A model generated the notes under the pieces. That model was not told the origin of the DNA. It saw only the letters and a program-made list of their open reading frames with translations, and did not search any database. DNA of 8,862 bases from JBBQIY01 sp964618405 (GTDB lineage Bacteria > Verrucomicrobiota > Kiritimatiellia > RFP12 > UBA3636), in the NCBI GenBank assembly GCA_964618405.1, contig CAZUAY010000168.1:1-8862 (forward strand), given 5' to 3'. Position 1 is the stretch's first letter. The number at the start of each line of letters is the position of its first letter. Made by a program: the position numbers and the translations under genes. Below are positions 1 to 7,208 of the stretch, in pieces.

Positions 1-13
1 AGCAACTAGCGAC

Positions 14-54
14 TGTAATCGGTCAGGCACAGCCCCTGTGCCTGACCGATTACA
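14..54. repeat. Perfect 19-bp inverted repeat (hairpin) with CCC loop
   Basis: The left arm (14-32) begins TGTAATCGG and ends GCACAG. The right arm (36-54) is its exact reverse complement, and the loop is three C residues. A perfect 19-bp stem with a minimal loop is far beyond chance. Neither side carries the T run expected of an intrinsic terminator: AAGGAGAAAAGG follows on the plus strand and GTCGCTAG on the minus strand. Compact intergenic palindromes with a GTCAGGCAC/GTGCCTGAC core resemble REP-type elements spread by REP-associated tyrosine transposases (RAYT, the IS200/IS605 relatives). That family link is inference. No second copy and no transposase are visible in the window. A factor-dependent terminator is the alternative. 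Confidence 0.8.
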
Positions 55-199
55 AGGAGAAAAGGTTTTGTATTTGCATTTTTTAAGAGAAGAAGCTACT
101 CTATTTATTTGCTGGAATTGGGTTCATTAAACCTATTCAATAATTCACGAAAAGTCGATTGTTTTTGAACTGTTCACTCTGCGCCGTGAAGGGTCACTT
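55..199. other. AT-rich non-coding leader upstream of the first DUF4838 gene
   Basis: This stretch is clearly more AT-rich than the genes, with runs such as TTTTTT near 79-84, and has no credible reading frame. It is the natural place for the promoter of the rightward gene pair. No -35/-10 pair with good matches and 16-18 base spacing was found. A TTGGGT at 118-123 followed 17 bases later by TAATTC is the nearest arrangement and is poor. No riboswitch or RNA gene is recognised. Confidence 0.4.
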
Positions 200-360
200 A
201 AGGAGGTTCGAGATAACAACATGGAACAAACGGATTGCCAACCACCGGATGGAAGCGACGGAATACCGCCGCCTCAGCCGTAACGTTAGGAAAGACAGAG
301 AACTCGACTGATGTGTGCATACGATACTTCTCCGCGGATACGATGATCATGATTCGATAA
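200..360 (+). pseudogene. Possible decayed 3' end of a choice-of-anchor Q beta-helix gene
   Basis: Several short blocks match the 3' end of the intact beta-helix gene (minus strand, 7209 upward) in the same order and nearly the same spacing. GGAGGTTC (202-209) matches the codons of its Gly-Gly-Ser. GACGGAATACCG (257-268) resembles its Asp-Gly-Asn-Pro codons. ATGTGTGCATACGA (311-324) resembles its Met-Gly-Ala-Tyr-Glu codons. ATGATCATGATTCGATAA (343-360) differs by one base from its last five codons plus stop. From the first block to the last is 141 bases here and 138 there. Stop codons at 281-283 and 287-289 and a frame change break the reading, so it is not functional as a beta-helix end. The alignment was made by eye and the middle is weak. 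Alternatively the 200-206 AAGGAGG and the 20-codon frame at 221-283 form a leader peptide, though the 14-base spacing is long. Confidence 0.35.
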
Positions 361-367
361 AATAAAT

Positions 368-2770
368 ATGAAAAATTCAAAAATTGCGATTATAACAACG
401 TGCCTTGTCTGCCTGACAGCTCTCGCCTCTAGTGCCGCATTGCAGTTGGCGCAAAACGGCACAACCGCCTACCGCATTGTGAAGCCGGATCAGCCGACGT
501 CGGTGGACGAGTATGCGGTCAATGCGCTCACCAACTTTCTGTTTCAAAAAACCGGAGCGTCCTTTGTTATCATCTCGCCCGACAAGGTTACGACACCCGC
601 AAGTCACATTTTTGTCGGGTTAAGTGCCCCGGTGCTGAAGGCCATCGGCGGGGATCCGCTGGTTGAGCTTCAAGACCAAGAATATGTGGCGCGAAGCATT
701 GATAAGAACATCTACCTGTACGGCAAGGGACTGCACGGAAACCTGTACGCTGTCGTTGACTTCATGGAGAACACGTTAGGCCGCCGTTGGTATTCGGGAC
801 GTCTGATCACAGAAACACCGGTCTGGAAGAATGCGCGCGCGGAGCCGACGTTCACTGTGGAGCCTGACCTGACGGTGGAGCCGTTTTCGCGCAAGGGCGG
901 CTTCTCATTCGCGTATCGTCTGCCTGCGTATGAATGGATGTTCGATTTTCATTTACAGAGTGGGATGAACGTCTTCAGCGCAACCGGAGACTACGGCCTT
1001 CAGGGAGTCGACCCGCAAGATTTTTCAGCGTTCACTTTGCCGCTCGTGTGTCACGCGAGCTTCGGATATATTCCGCCATCACCCGACCGACAGGGATGGC
1101 CCAAAATTTTCGGCTGGCTGAAGTCCAAGGATTACTTTGCAACCAACCCGGAGTATTTCTCGCTCTGGAGCAACGGCAAGCGGACGCCCGATAAGCAGCT
1201 TTGCTACAGCAACCCCGGTCTGCGAGACGAGCTGACGAAGAACATCCTAGAACATATCAGCCGGCTCAAGGCCGAGGGTCGGGAGCGCCTGATGCTCGAT
1301 TTGAGTGCGCACGATGATTCCGGTCCATTTTGTTATTGTCCGGCATGTGCGACACTGGAGCAAAAGTACCAGTCGCCCGGTGGCCCCTTGTATGATTACC
1401 TTTTCGAAATATGCGCGATTGTCAAAGAACAGCATCCCGATACGATACTTCACACCCTCGCCTATCGACTAAGCCAGACTCAAAAGCCACCCGTCATGCC
1501 CGAGGGCATGACCTTTCCCCAGAACCTCACGGTTCAATTCGCAGCGGTCGAGGATGCTGGGGATGTGGATTGGAATCATCCGAAGAACCATGCTACATAC
1601 GAAGATCTTCTGGCTTGGCGCAAGCTGACGCCACATCTGTGGATTTGGTATTATCCCTTCTGCGGCATGCTTGATCGGCTTGTCACGGACATCCGCCTCA
1701 TGAAGGAGGCCGATGTGGAGGGCGTGTTCGTGGAGTTCAGCGGTGGGTACTACAATGCGGCGATCAACTTTACCGAGTTGCAAATCTACATTTACAACAA
1801 GCTACTGCGAGATGTGAATCAAGACGTTCCCACGCTCATCCGTGAGTTCACTGACGGGTACTACGGAGCCGCCGCCGAAGATGCCCGATCCTATCTGCAG
1901 GAGATGGAAGCCGCTTGGCGAACTTCCAGTGCGAACAACTCCCTCAGTGCTGGCAGAGGGATGAGTCGGCAGCTCACTGGGATAACGCCTGCGATGATCC
2001 GGCGCTGGCAGGAACGCTTCAACCGCATGGAAGCGGTGACCGTCGATGATGCCCGCCTGCAATCCAACGTGCGGCGACTGCGCCGTGGGTTGGACTATCG
2101 GACGCTGGCCGAATGGAACGAACTGACGGCTGCGGATCCCGAGTATTTCCGTGATTATCTCATCGTCAGAGAACGGCTCGGCGTTTCACCGTGGTTTCTG
2201 AAGGCGCAGGTAGAGGACTGGGAAATGCGGATTCAGACTGCGGGAAATCAGAAACCCCTGCCGCCCCCGTTCGATGCAATGGATCCTGCATTGGTCAGCC
2301 GCTTCGTGCCGGTTCGAGAGCGTGGATGTCCAACCCAGATTCCTGATCCGGACGCCGCGTTCGGGTATGCAGCGGTCGTCAACTTGCCGGACAAGCCATT
2401 CCAATTCGGATTCTATCAGCGTGACACGAAAACACATGGGGTGCGGGGTACGGTCCAGCCCGACGAGATATTGCCTGGGGTCTACCGTATTTACAAGCTC
2501 GGCGAAGTGGAGGTAACACCTGACAGTATCGTCTGGTTCTCGGCTCGGAGCTGGCTCACATCGCTTCAGCTCGGCGAGCGCTTGTATCGTCCGGCTACAC
2601 CGGAAAACGATAACCGCTACGATGCCTACGTTTCTCTCAAGTTCGATGAGCTGCTGCAGCTTACGCCGGATCAGATCCGGCAAAACAACCGCAACACCTT
2701 AGACCCGAATGCGCCGTATGAGGTTTTCTGTGACCAGATTATTTTTGTAAAGAAGCCGGTTAAGCCGTAG
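368..2770 (+). CDS. Secreted DUF4838 domain protein A (glycoside hydrolase-like)
   Basis: This is an 800-residue protein. Residues 1-24 form a signal peptide (MKNSK, hydrophobic core, cleavage near SSAA), so it acts outside the cytoplasm. Residues about 25-145 resemble the N-terminal domain of GH67 alpha-glucuronidases, with FVGLSAP and the block HGNLYAVVDFMENTLGRRWY. Residues about 245-530 carry the DUF4838 region: QLCYSNP (Cys279), a CxCxxC motif (Cys322, 324, 327), then GGPLYDYLFEIC and LHTLAYR. Residues about 640-797 look like a beta-rich C-terminal accessory domain shared with the paralogue at 4657-7122. DUF4838 proteins are generally treated as glycoside hydrolase-like. I recall some being classed as GH163 endo-beta-N-acetylglucosaminidases, but cannot verify it here. 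Substrate and activity are unknown. The start is fixed by the signal peptide. It has no Shine-Dalgarno sequence, only GATAAAATAAAT before the ATG. The next rightward gene begins about 30-97 bases downstream. Confidence 0.9.
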   Translation: MKNSKIAIITTCLVCLTALASSAALQLAQNGTTAYRIVKPDQPTSVDEYAVNALTNFLFQKTGASFVIISPDKVTTPASHIFVGLSAPVLKAIGGDPLVELQDQEYVARSIDKNIYLYGKGLHGNLYAVVDFMENTLGRRWYSGRLITETPVWKNARAEPTFTVEPDLTVEPFSRKGGFSFAYRLPAYEWMFDFHLQSGMNVFSATGDYGLQGVDPQDFSAFTLPLVCHASFGYIPPSPDRQGWPKIFGWLKSKDYFATNPEYFSLWSNGKRTPDKQLCYSNPGLRDELTKNILEHISRLKAEGRERLMLDLSAHDDSGPFCYCPACATLEQKYQSPGGPLYDYLFEICAIVKEQHPDTILHTLAYRLSQTQKPPVMPEGMTFPQNLTVQFAAVEDAGDVDWNHPKNHATYEDLLAWRKLTPHLWIWYYPFCGMLDRLVTDIRLMKEADVEGVFVEFSGGYYNAAINFTELQIYIYNKLLRDVNQDVPTLIREFTDGYYGAAAEDARSYLQEMEAAWRTSSANNSLSAGRGMSRQLTGITPAMIRRWQERFNRMEAVTVDDARLQSNVRRLRRGLDYRTLAEWNELTAADPEYFRDYLIVRERLGVSPWFLKAQVEDWEMRIQTAGNQKPLPPPFDAMDPALVSRFVPVRERGCPTQIPDPDAAFGYAAVVNLPDKPFQFGFYQRDTKTHGVRGTVQPDEILPGVYRIYKLGEVEVTPDSIVWFSARSWLTSLQLGERLYRPATPENDNRYDAYVSLKFDELLQLTPDQIRQNNRNTLDPNAPYEVFCDQIIFVKKPVKP

Positions 2771-2866
2771 CGAATAAATAGGTGGAATGCAGGTAAGCCA
2801 GTGTCTACCTCAACCATCTCGCCAAAACTGTCAGCCTCGTATCTAACCCTAACCCAAGAGCAACGC

Positions 2867-4540
2867 ATGTCCACTCACCTCCCTCAACACCAACCCACCA
2901 ATTCCTCGAACTTTACACCACCCATTCGTCCACGACTGCTCGCGGTACGCAAAAGCCTCCTGCGACGGATATATGCCGTAGCTGGGATGCTTACACTCGC
3001 CGGTAGTATTCTCGCTGGGCAGGAGAGTCCACCTATGAACGATACATCTCTTTTACTCGTCAAACGTACTGGAAATTCGGTCGTCTTGCGCAGTCGCTTC
3101 TCTGCGTCGCAGGATCTGGTCCTCACGCTCGGACTCGGCTCTAACCGCCAGATCGGCTTTGGTGTGGCCTCTCTGATCGATTCTGCCCTTCCGACCGATA
3201 AGACGGCCCCACAAAATGGGACGATGTTTCACTCCTGTGGCGATGACAGTACGCCATGGAATTTCAACGGCACCTACATTGGGGGCAACCACGGCTGCTC
3301 GGATCTGCGCGAGGTGGTCTGCGCGGAACATGGTCTGAGTGAGGCGGACCTCGGAAGCGAATGGCGTGATGCGGCTGGTGCCCCTTTTTACCTCTTACGC
3401 GTCGTGACTGCTGATAAACTCTGGTTTCTGAGCGAAAATACCGGCGAAGGTGCGATCTGGCGTTTCAATACGAAGATCGTCGGCGACACGCTGACCCGCA
3501 CTGACCCCGCAACGACGCTCTCCTTCCAAGAATACCACATGGCCCAATTGACGCCCGCCAGCCGTATTCGAGAACAAAGCTTTCGCGCTGATGGTCGTGA
3601 GGACTTGCCAGAGGGAGAATGGGTTACCTGCGGTTTCTTAGAGGTCCTGGACGATTACGAGATTGTGAGCCCCGCCGCGGTGCTCGCTGATGTCCGCGCC
3701 CATCCTGGCATGCTGCGCGATCCTGTCGCGCCACATCTGGATGCGGTGGTGTCAAACAGAATCAGGCATTGTTTTTATCCTAACGGCGCCGTCGTGATCC
3801 GGCATGAGAGCCGGGCTCTGCAGGAATTTCGTATGGGCTACATGGGCTTTATTCAATCGGCACCCCTTACGCAGGGTACGTTTGACACACACGAATACTA
3901 CATTCCCGGCACCCTTCCTTTCGAGCAGGAAGGCGTTGTCTACGATTTTCAAGCCTTTCAAGACTATTCATCCAAGCTTCCGGTTCCGCTGTTGTTTGGA
4001 GCAGCCTACGCTAATGTGGTTGCAACTCATGATCTGCCTTCTCGGTTTCTGCAGTTCTTGGGAAGTCGAGCAGGCGGCCAGAACGTCCGGAAAATTGGCT
4101 ACGCGCTGGGCTATTCCCCGGTGCGGGGCCTGACTCGCATCGGCGAACGCGAACGGCATGCTAGCACCGCGATCATGCTTTACAAGAGCAACAAGTCTTA
4201 TCCTCACGCGGTGGACACAGCAATGGGCGCGATCATTCCCGCTGGGACGGAATTCGACTGTACGGCGTATCGCCAGTACTTCGATGCGCAAGCTTACCCG
4301 AAGGCCACCGCCGTCTACTGGCACCCTGAAGAGAATGATTGGCTGTTGTACGCCGACTACCACCAGTCCGTCGAACAGGATCGCCTCGTACTGCCTGCCA
4401 CCTTCACAGGACGGCGCATCGAAATTGTTTCGAAAACCCCGTCGCTGACTCTCCATACGGAAGACACCGTCCCTCCGGAGGGGCTGACCGTCTCGGTAGA
4501 AGGGGACTACGGTTGCTTGACGTTGCGGCTGGTACCTTGA
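2867..4540 (+). CDS. Unrecognised secreted protein with NGTYIGGNHG motif
   Basis: The frame is open from a GTG at 2801 (579 residues). I chose the ATG at 2867 (557 residues) because the GTG start would put 58 residues before the export signal. Neither start has a strong ribosome-binding site (AGG before 2801, GAG before 2867). Counting from 2867, residues 28-52 hold a basic stretch (RKSLLRR) and a hydrophobic core ending SILAGQ, consistent with a signal peptide with a long n-region. The mature part has no membrane segment and looks rich in beta strands. The striking block is residues 121-145, with FHSCGDDSTPWN and NGTYIGGNHG; its histidines and aspartates are candidates for a catalytic or metal site. 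I do not recognise the family. Co-direction with the upstream DUF4838 gene suggests a carbohydrate-related role, perhaps a lyase or hydrolase, but this is inference only. Confidence 0.8.
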   Translation: MSTHLPQHQPTNSSNFTPPIRPRLLAVRKSLLRRIYAVAGMLTLAGSILAGQESPPMNDTSLLLVKRTGNSVVLRSRFSASQDLVLTLGLGSNRQIGFGVASLIDSALPTDKTAPQNGTMFHSCGDDSTPWNFNGTYIGGNHGCSDLREVVCAEHGLSEADLGSEWRDAAGAPFYLLRVVTADKLWFLSENTGEGAIWRFNTKIVGDTLTRTDPATTLSFQEYHMAQLTPASRIREQSFRADGREDLPEGEWVTCGFLEVLDDYEIVSPAAVLADVRAHPGMLRDPVAPHLDAVVSNRIRHCFYPNGAVVIRHESRALQEFRMGYMGFIQSAPLTQGTFDTHEYYIPGTLPFEQEGVVYDFQAFQDYSSKLPVPLLFGAAYANVVATHDLPSRFLQFLGSRAGGQNVRKIGYALGYSPVRGLTRIGERERHASTAIMLYKSNKSYPHAVDTAMGAIIPAGTEFDCTAYRQYFDAQAYPKATAVYWHPEENDWLLYADYHQSVEQDRLVLPATFTGRRIEIVSKTPSLTLHTEDTVPPEGLTVSVEGDYGCLTLRLVP

Positions 4541-4565
4541 GACGATGCGGGAGAAGAGTGAGTCG

Positions 4566-4609
4566 TTCAAGTTTTATAAGAGCTTGAAGAGCCACAATGT
4601 CTTCAAAGC
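4566..4609. terminator. Two overlapping hairpins between convergent genes; possible terminator
   Basis: The 116 bases between the two convergent stop codons (4541-4656) contain two mutually exclusive stem-loops. The first pairs 4566-4575 with 4579-4588 (10 bp including two G-T pairs, ATA loop). The second pairs 4582-4590 with 4600-4609 (9 bp with one bulged A, 9-base loop). Neither is followed by a T run on either strand, so a canonical intrinsic terminator is not shown. Position between convergent genes is the main reason to suspect termination or transcript-end protection. Confidence 0.25.
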
Positions 4610-4656
4610 GTCTTGCGCTCGACTGCGAAAGTGTGGCTGTTGTATCTGGAATCGGG

Positions 4657-7122
4657 TCAGTCGGACTCGAATTGGGCACGGCTGAGGTTGATCAGAATCA
4701 CGCGGTCGACGAGGACGAGATTTTCAGGGCCTTCTCCGCCAACGCCCGGACCGTCGCATTTGATCGAAATCCAGCCTTGCCAGCGGTTTTCACCGCCGGG
4801 TTCGTAGAGTTCTCCTAAATATAAGCGAGTCTGCCAACTGCGCCCGACATAGACGCTGACTGAGGGTGACATAGTAAATTCGCCTAGTTCGAAAAGATGG
4901 TATTCGCCGGGGTGAATATCCTTTAGGTCCAGTCGATGTGAAGCCAGGCGTTCTTTGGGTTCAGCTTGGTGGACGCCGTAAGATACGTATGCCACGTCAG
5001 GGGGACCGGGGGAGTCGACCACGACGGCGTAGCCGCGGGCCGCATCCGGATCTTCAATAGTTGCGGGCGATCCGCGATAACGAGTCGGTACGAGCGTGCG
5101 GATACGCTCCGGCGCAATCTCTTTGAAACGTTCCGGCAACGGCTTTTCCACTCCTCCGCCCCGGATGATCGTTGCGAAATGGCGCGCGGCGTCCCCATGC
5201 GGGTGTGTGCTCCAGCGGCGATTCATCGTGCGTGTTTCCCAAGCGGGCGGTGGCGGGGGTTCGGTGGCGTTGGCCGCCGCAATCCGATCCATTACGTTCT
5301 GATGATTTGTATAGATGTCGGGATGCGCCTCGCGCAGGGCGAACCATTTCCAGAGTGTCGCCGTGTCCAGTTCACGTCGCGCCAGCATGACGTTGGTGCG
5401 CCAACGGACTTCCGCACCGTCTTCTGTCAATCGTAGCATCTCGTCGAAAAGGCCTTGCCAGCGATGAATGTTCTCCGGTGTCAGATAAGGAAAGGTGCGC
5501 TCATCGTAGTCCGGTGACCGGTAACTCACGCCCGGAGGAAGTTCGATCATGGCCAGGCGTGCGGTCTCAAGTTCATCCAGGAACTGGCGGAATAGTGTCG
5601 CGGCTGGACCGTACATGTATGCGGTGAATTCCTTGATGAGGGCCTCAGGATCGACCTCAATGTCTTGCATCAGCTTCAGAATCAGGTACTCTCGCAGTTC
5701 GCTGAACAGTGCGCGCTGGTGGATGAGATGGTCTAGATGCACGCCATTTACGCCAGCGGCGTGCATCATGCGCATGTTGGTGACGGTACGTTTCACATTA
5801 CCGACCGGCATTGGAAAACCGGTGCCCCAACCGTTGGGATATAACCAAGCCCACAAGTTACCGGGATGCACAATTCGACCCCAGGCTTGCAGGTCGGCGT
5901 GAGTCTCCTGGATACGGGAATCCGGATGGGACCAGTCGGCGAAATAATTGTCCTCGATGGGGGCGAATTCGACGATCAAATTAGACGGCAGCGTTTGGCC
6001 TTCCGGCATCCTAGGCGGTTTCTGTGTCTGCGCACGCCGGTAGGCCAATGTGTGAATCCTCACTTCCGGATGCTGTTTAGCCAGCAGGGCGCAAATTTCG
6101 AAGAGATAGTCATAGAGCGGACCGCCGACACTGCTGTACTTCGCCTCCAACGCTTGGCACTCCGGACAATAACAGAAACGTCCGGGGTTGTCCTGTGCTG
6201 CGATGGTGAGTACGCACGGTTCGCCGATCTGTTCGATGGTTGCCAGTACGTTACGCGTGAAAACAGCCCGCATCTCCGGATTGCTAAAGCAGAGTTGTCT
6301 GTCCGGCACCCGCTTGCCGGTTTCCCACAGTGTGAAATACTCCGGATGCGCAGCGAAGTAGTTGGTTTTCGGCAACCAGGGCCAGAGATCAGCTCCGCGT
6401 GTGGATGGAGTGGGCGGAACGAAGGTAAACAGCGAATGCGGCCGCTTGGCCAAGTCGTACAGCCTCGATATGTACGGACCGCTGGCTCGGGGCGGCAGCG
6501 GCTTGCCTGCGCGCAAGGCGAAGCCTCCGAGACGGGCTTCGAAGCGCTGATTAGCACCCTGTTGATAAGGAAAATCAAACCCGCGCTGGATATCCACCGA
6601 ACGGAAGGAAAAGGAAAATCCGCGCTGACATTCGAAGGGATTGAGTGTCAGCACAGGATGCGCCGGCACTAACGGGTACTCGAAACGTGAAAACCAACGC
6701 CAGCCGAGTTTGTCCTCCAGAAAGCCCATTACAGCGTACAGATTGCCGTGCACACCCTGACCGTAGAGAAAAACATCTTGGCCATGGCTGCGGTACACAT
6801 GCGTGTCGTCGACCCAACCGTTTAACGGATCCGGTTCGTCCAATCGCGTCACAGCCGGCGCACTCAAACCGACAAACAACGCAGGCTGGTCTGATGCAAG
6901 TTCAGCAGCGGGCACGACAGCGAAGTCCGCGCCGGTCATCGGCTGTAGATAGAGTGCCAGCTGCTTCGCCGCGTAACGGTCCACCGGTGTTGCATCATCG
7001 GCCGTGACGATGACGTATTCCGTCTTCCCGTCGCGAGCCAGCGTTAACGGCTCGGCGGCAGCAGTTAAGACAGTGCCGAGTGCAGCGAGCGTGCCAATGA
7101 CCGAAATGTACATAAGCTTCAT
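4657..7122 (-). CDS. Secreted DUF4838 domain protein B, paralogue of protein A
   Basis: This is an 821-residue protein with a signal peptide (residues 1-23, ending LTAAA before EPLT). Its architecture matches the 368-2770 protein: GH67-type N-terminal domain (about 24-150, FVGLSAP and HGNLYAVMGFLEDKLGWRWF), DUF4838 core (about 245-520, QLCFSNP with Cys278, CxCxxC at Cys317/319/322, GGPLYDYLFEIC, IHTLAYR), and a shared C-terminal domain (about 675-815, with RGSPATIEDPDAARGYAVVV). Compared with protein A it has extra residues around 620-675, including a run of five prolines that looks like a linker, and a different loop near 430-440. It is probably a secreted glycoside hydrolase-like protein of unknown substrate. 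The start is supported by AAAGGA six bases upstream (7129-7134); a second ATG three codons in is less well spaced. It lies 86 bases after the beta-helix gene and is probably cotranscribed with it. Confidence 0.9.
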   Translation of the reverse strand: MKLMYISVIGTLAALGTVLTAAAEPLTLARDGKTEYVIVTADDATPVDRYAAKQLALYLQPMTGADFAVVPAAELASDQPALFVGLSAPAVTRLDEPDPLNGWVDDTHVYRSHGQDVFLYGQGVHGNLYAVMGFLEDKLGWRWFSRFEYPLVPAHPVLTLNPFECQRGFSFSFRSVDIQRGFDFPYQQGANQRFEARLGGFALRAGKPLPPRASGPYISRLYDLAKRPHSLFTFVPPTPSTRGADLWPWLPKTNYFAAHPEYFTLWETGKRVPDRQLCFSNPEMRAVFTRNVLATIEQIGEPCVLTIAAQDNPGRFCYCPECQALEAKYSSVGGPLYDYLFEICALLAKQHPEVRIHTLAYRRAQTQKPPRMPEGQTLPSNLIVEFAPIEDNYFADWSHPDSRIQETHADLQAWGRIVHPGNLWAWLYPNGWGTGFPMPVGNVKRTVTNMRMMHAAGVNGVHLDHLIHQRALFSELREYLILKLMQDIEVDPEALIKEFTAYMYGPAATLFRQFLDELETARLAMIELPPGVSYRSPDYDERTFPYLTPENIHRWQGLFDEMLRLTEDGAEVRWRTNVMLARRELDTATLWKWFALREAHPDIYTNHQNVMDRIAAANATEPPPPPAWETRTMNRRWSTHPHGDAARHFATIIRGGGVEKPLPERFKEIAPERIRTLVPTRYRGSPATIEDPDAARGYAVVVDSPGPPDVAYVSYGVHQAEPKERLASHRLDLKDIHPGEYHLFELGEFTMSPSVSVYVGRSWQTRLYLGELYEPGGENRWQGWISIKCDGPGVGGEGPENLVLVDRVILINLSRAQFESD

Positions 7123-7128
7123 GCTTTA

Positions 7129-7134
7129 TCCTTT
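7129..7134 (-). promoter_or_regulatory. Ribosome binding site AAAGGA of DUF4838 gene B
   Basis: On the minus strand AAAGGA is followed by six bases and the ATG at 7122-7120. The beta-helix gene has the same AAAGGA-N6-ATG geometry. The two rightward genes lack any comparable site. Confidence 0.7.
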
Positions 7135-7208
7135 GGGAATGATTTTTTGAGACGTAGCCTTCTCGGTGTACAATTTGTTCCGCATCGAATACGCCAAACG
7201 TTCGTTCC

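Noticed and set aside
118..146. TTGGGT-N17-TAATTC as promoter of the rightward genes
   Set aside because: The -10 match is too poor to separate from chance in an AT-rich stretch.
198..380. 60-codon minus-strand frame before the first DUF4838 gene
   Set aside because: It would start inside the opposite gene, has no ribosome-binding site, and its sequence is better explained by the beta-helix remnant on the plus strand.
2787..2846. 19-codon frame (MQVSQCLPQ...) between the two rightward genes
   Set aside because: The AGGTGG before it is too close to the ATG (one base) and the peptide has no recognisable feature.
4597..4818. Small plus-strand frame across the convergent junction into DUF4838 gene B
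   Set aside because: It overlaps the 3' end of the opposite gene, lacks a ribosome-binding site and resembles no known protein.
5866..6672. Long plus-strand frame of 268 codons opposite DUF4838 gene B
   Set aside because: It lies entirely antisense to a well-supported gene with clear domains. It has no ribosome-binding site, no recognisable motif, and a composition expected from a GC-rich mirror frame.
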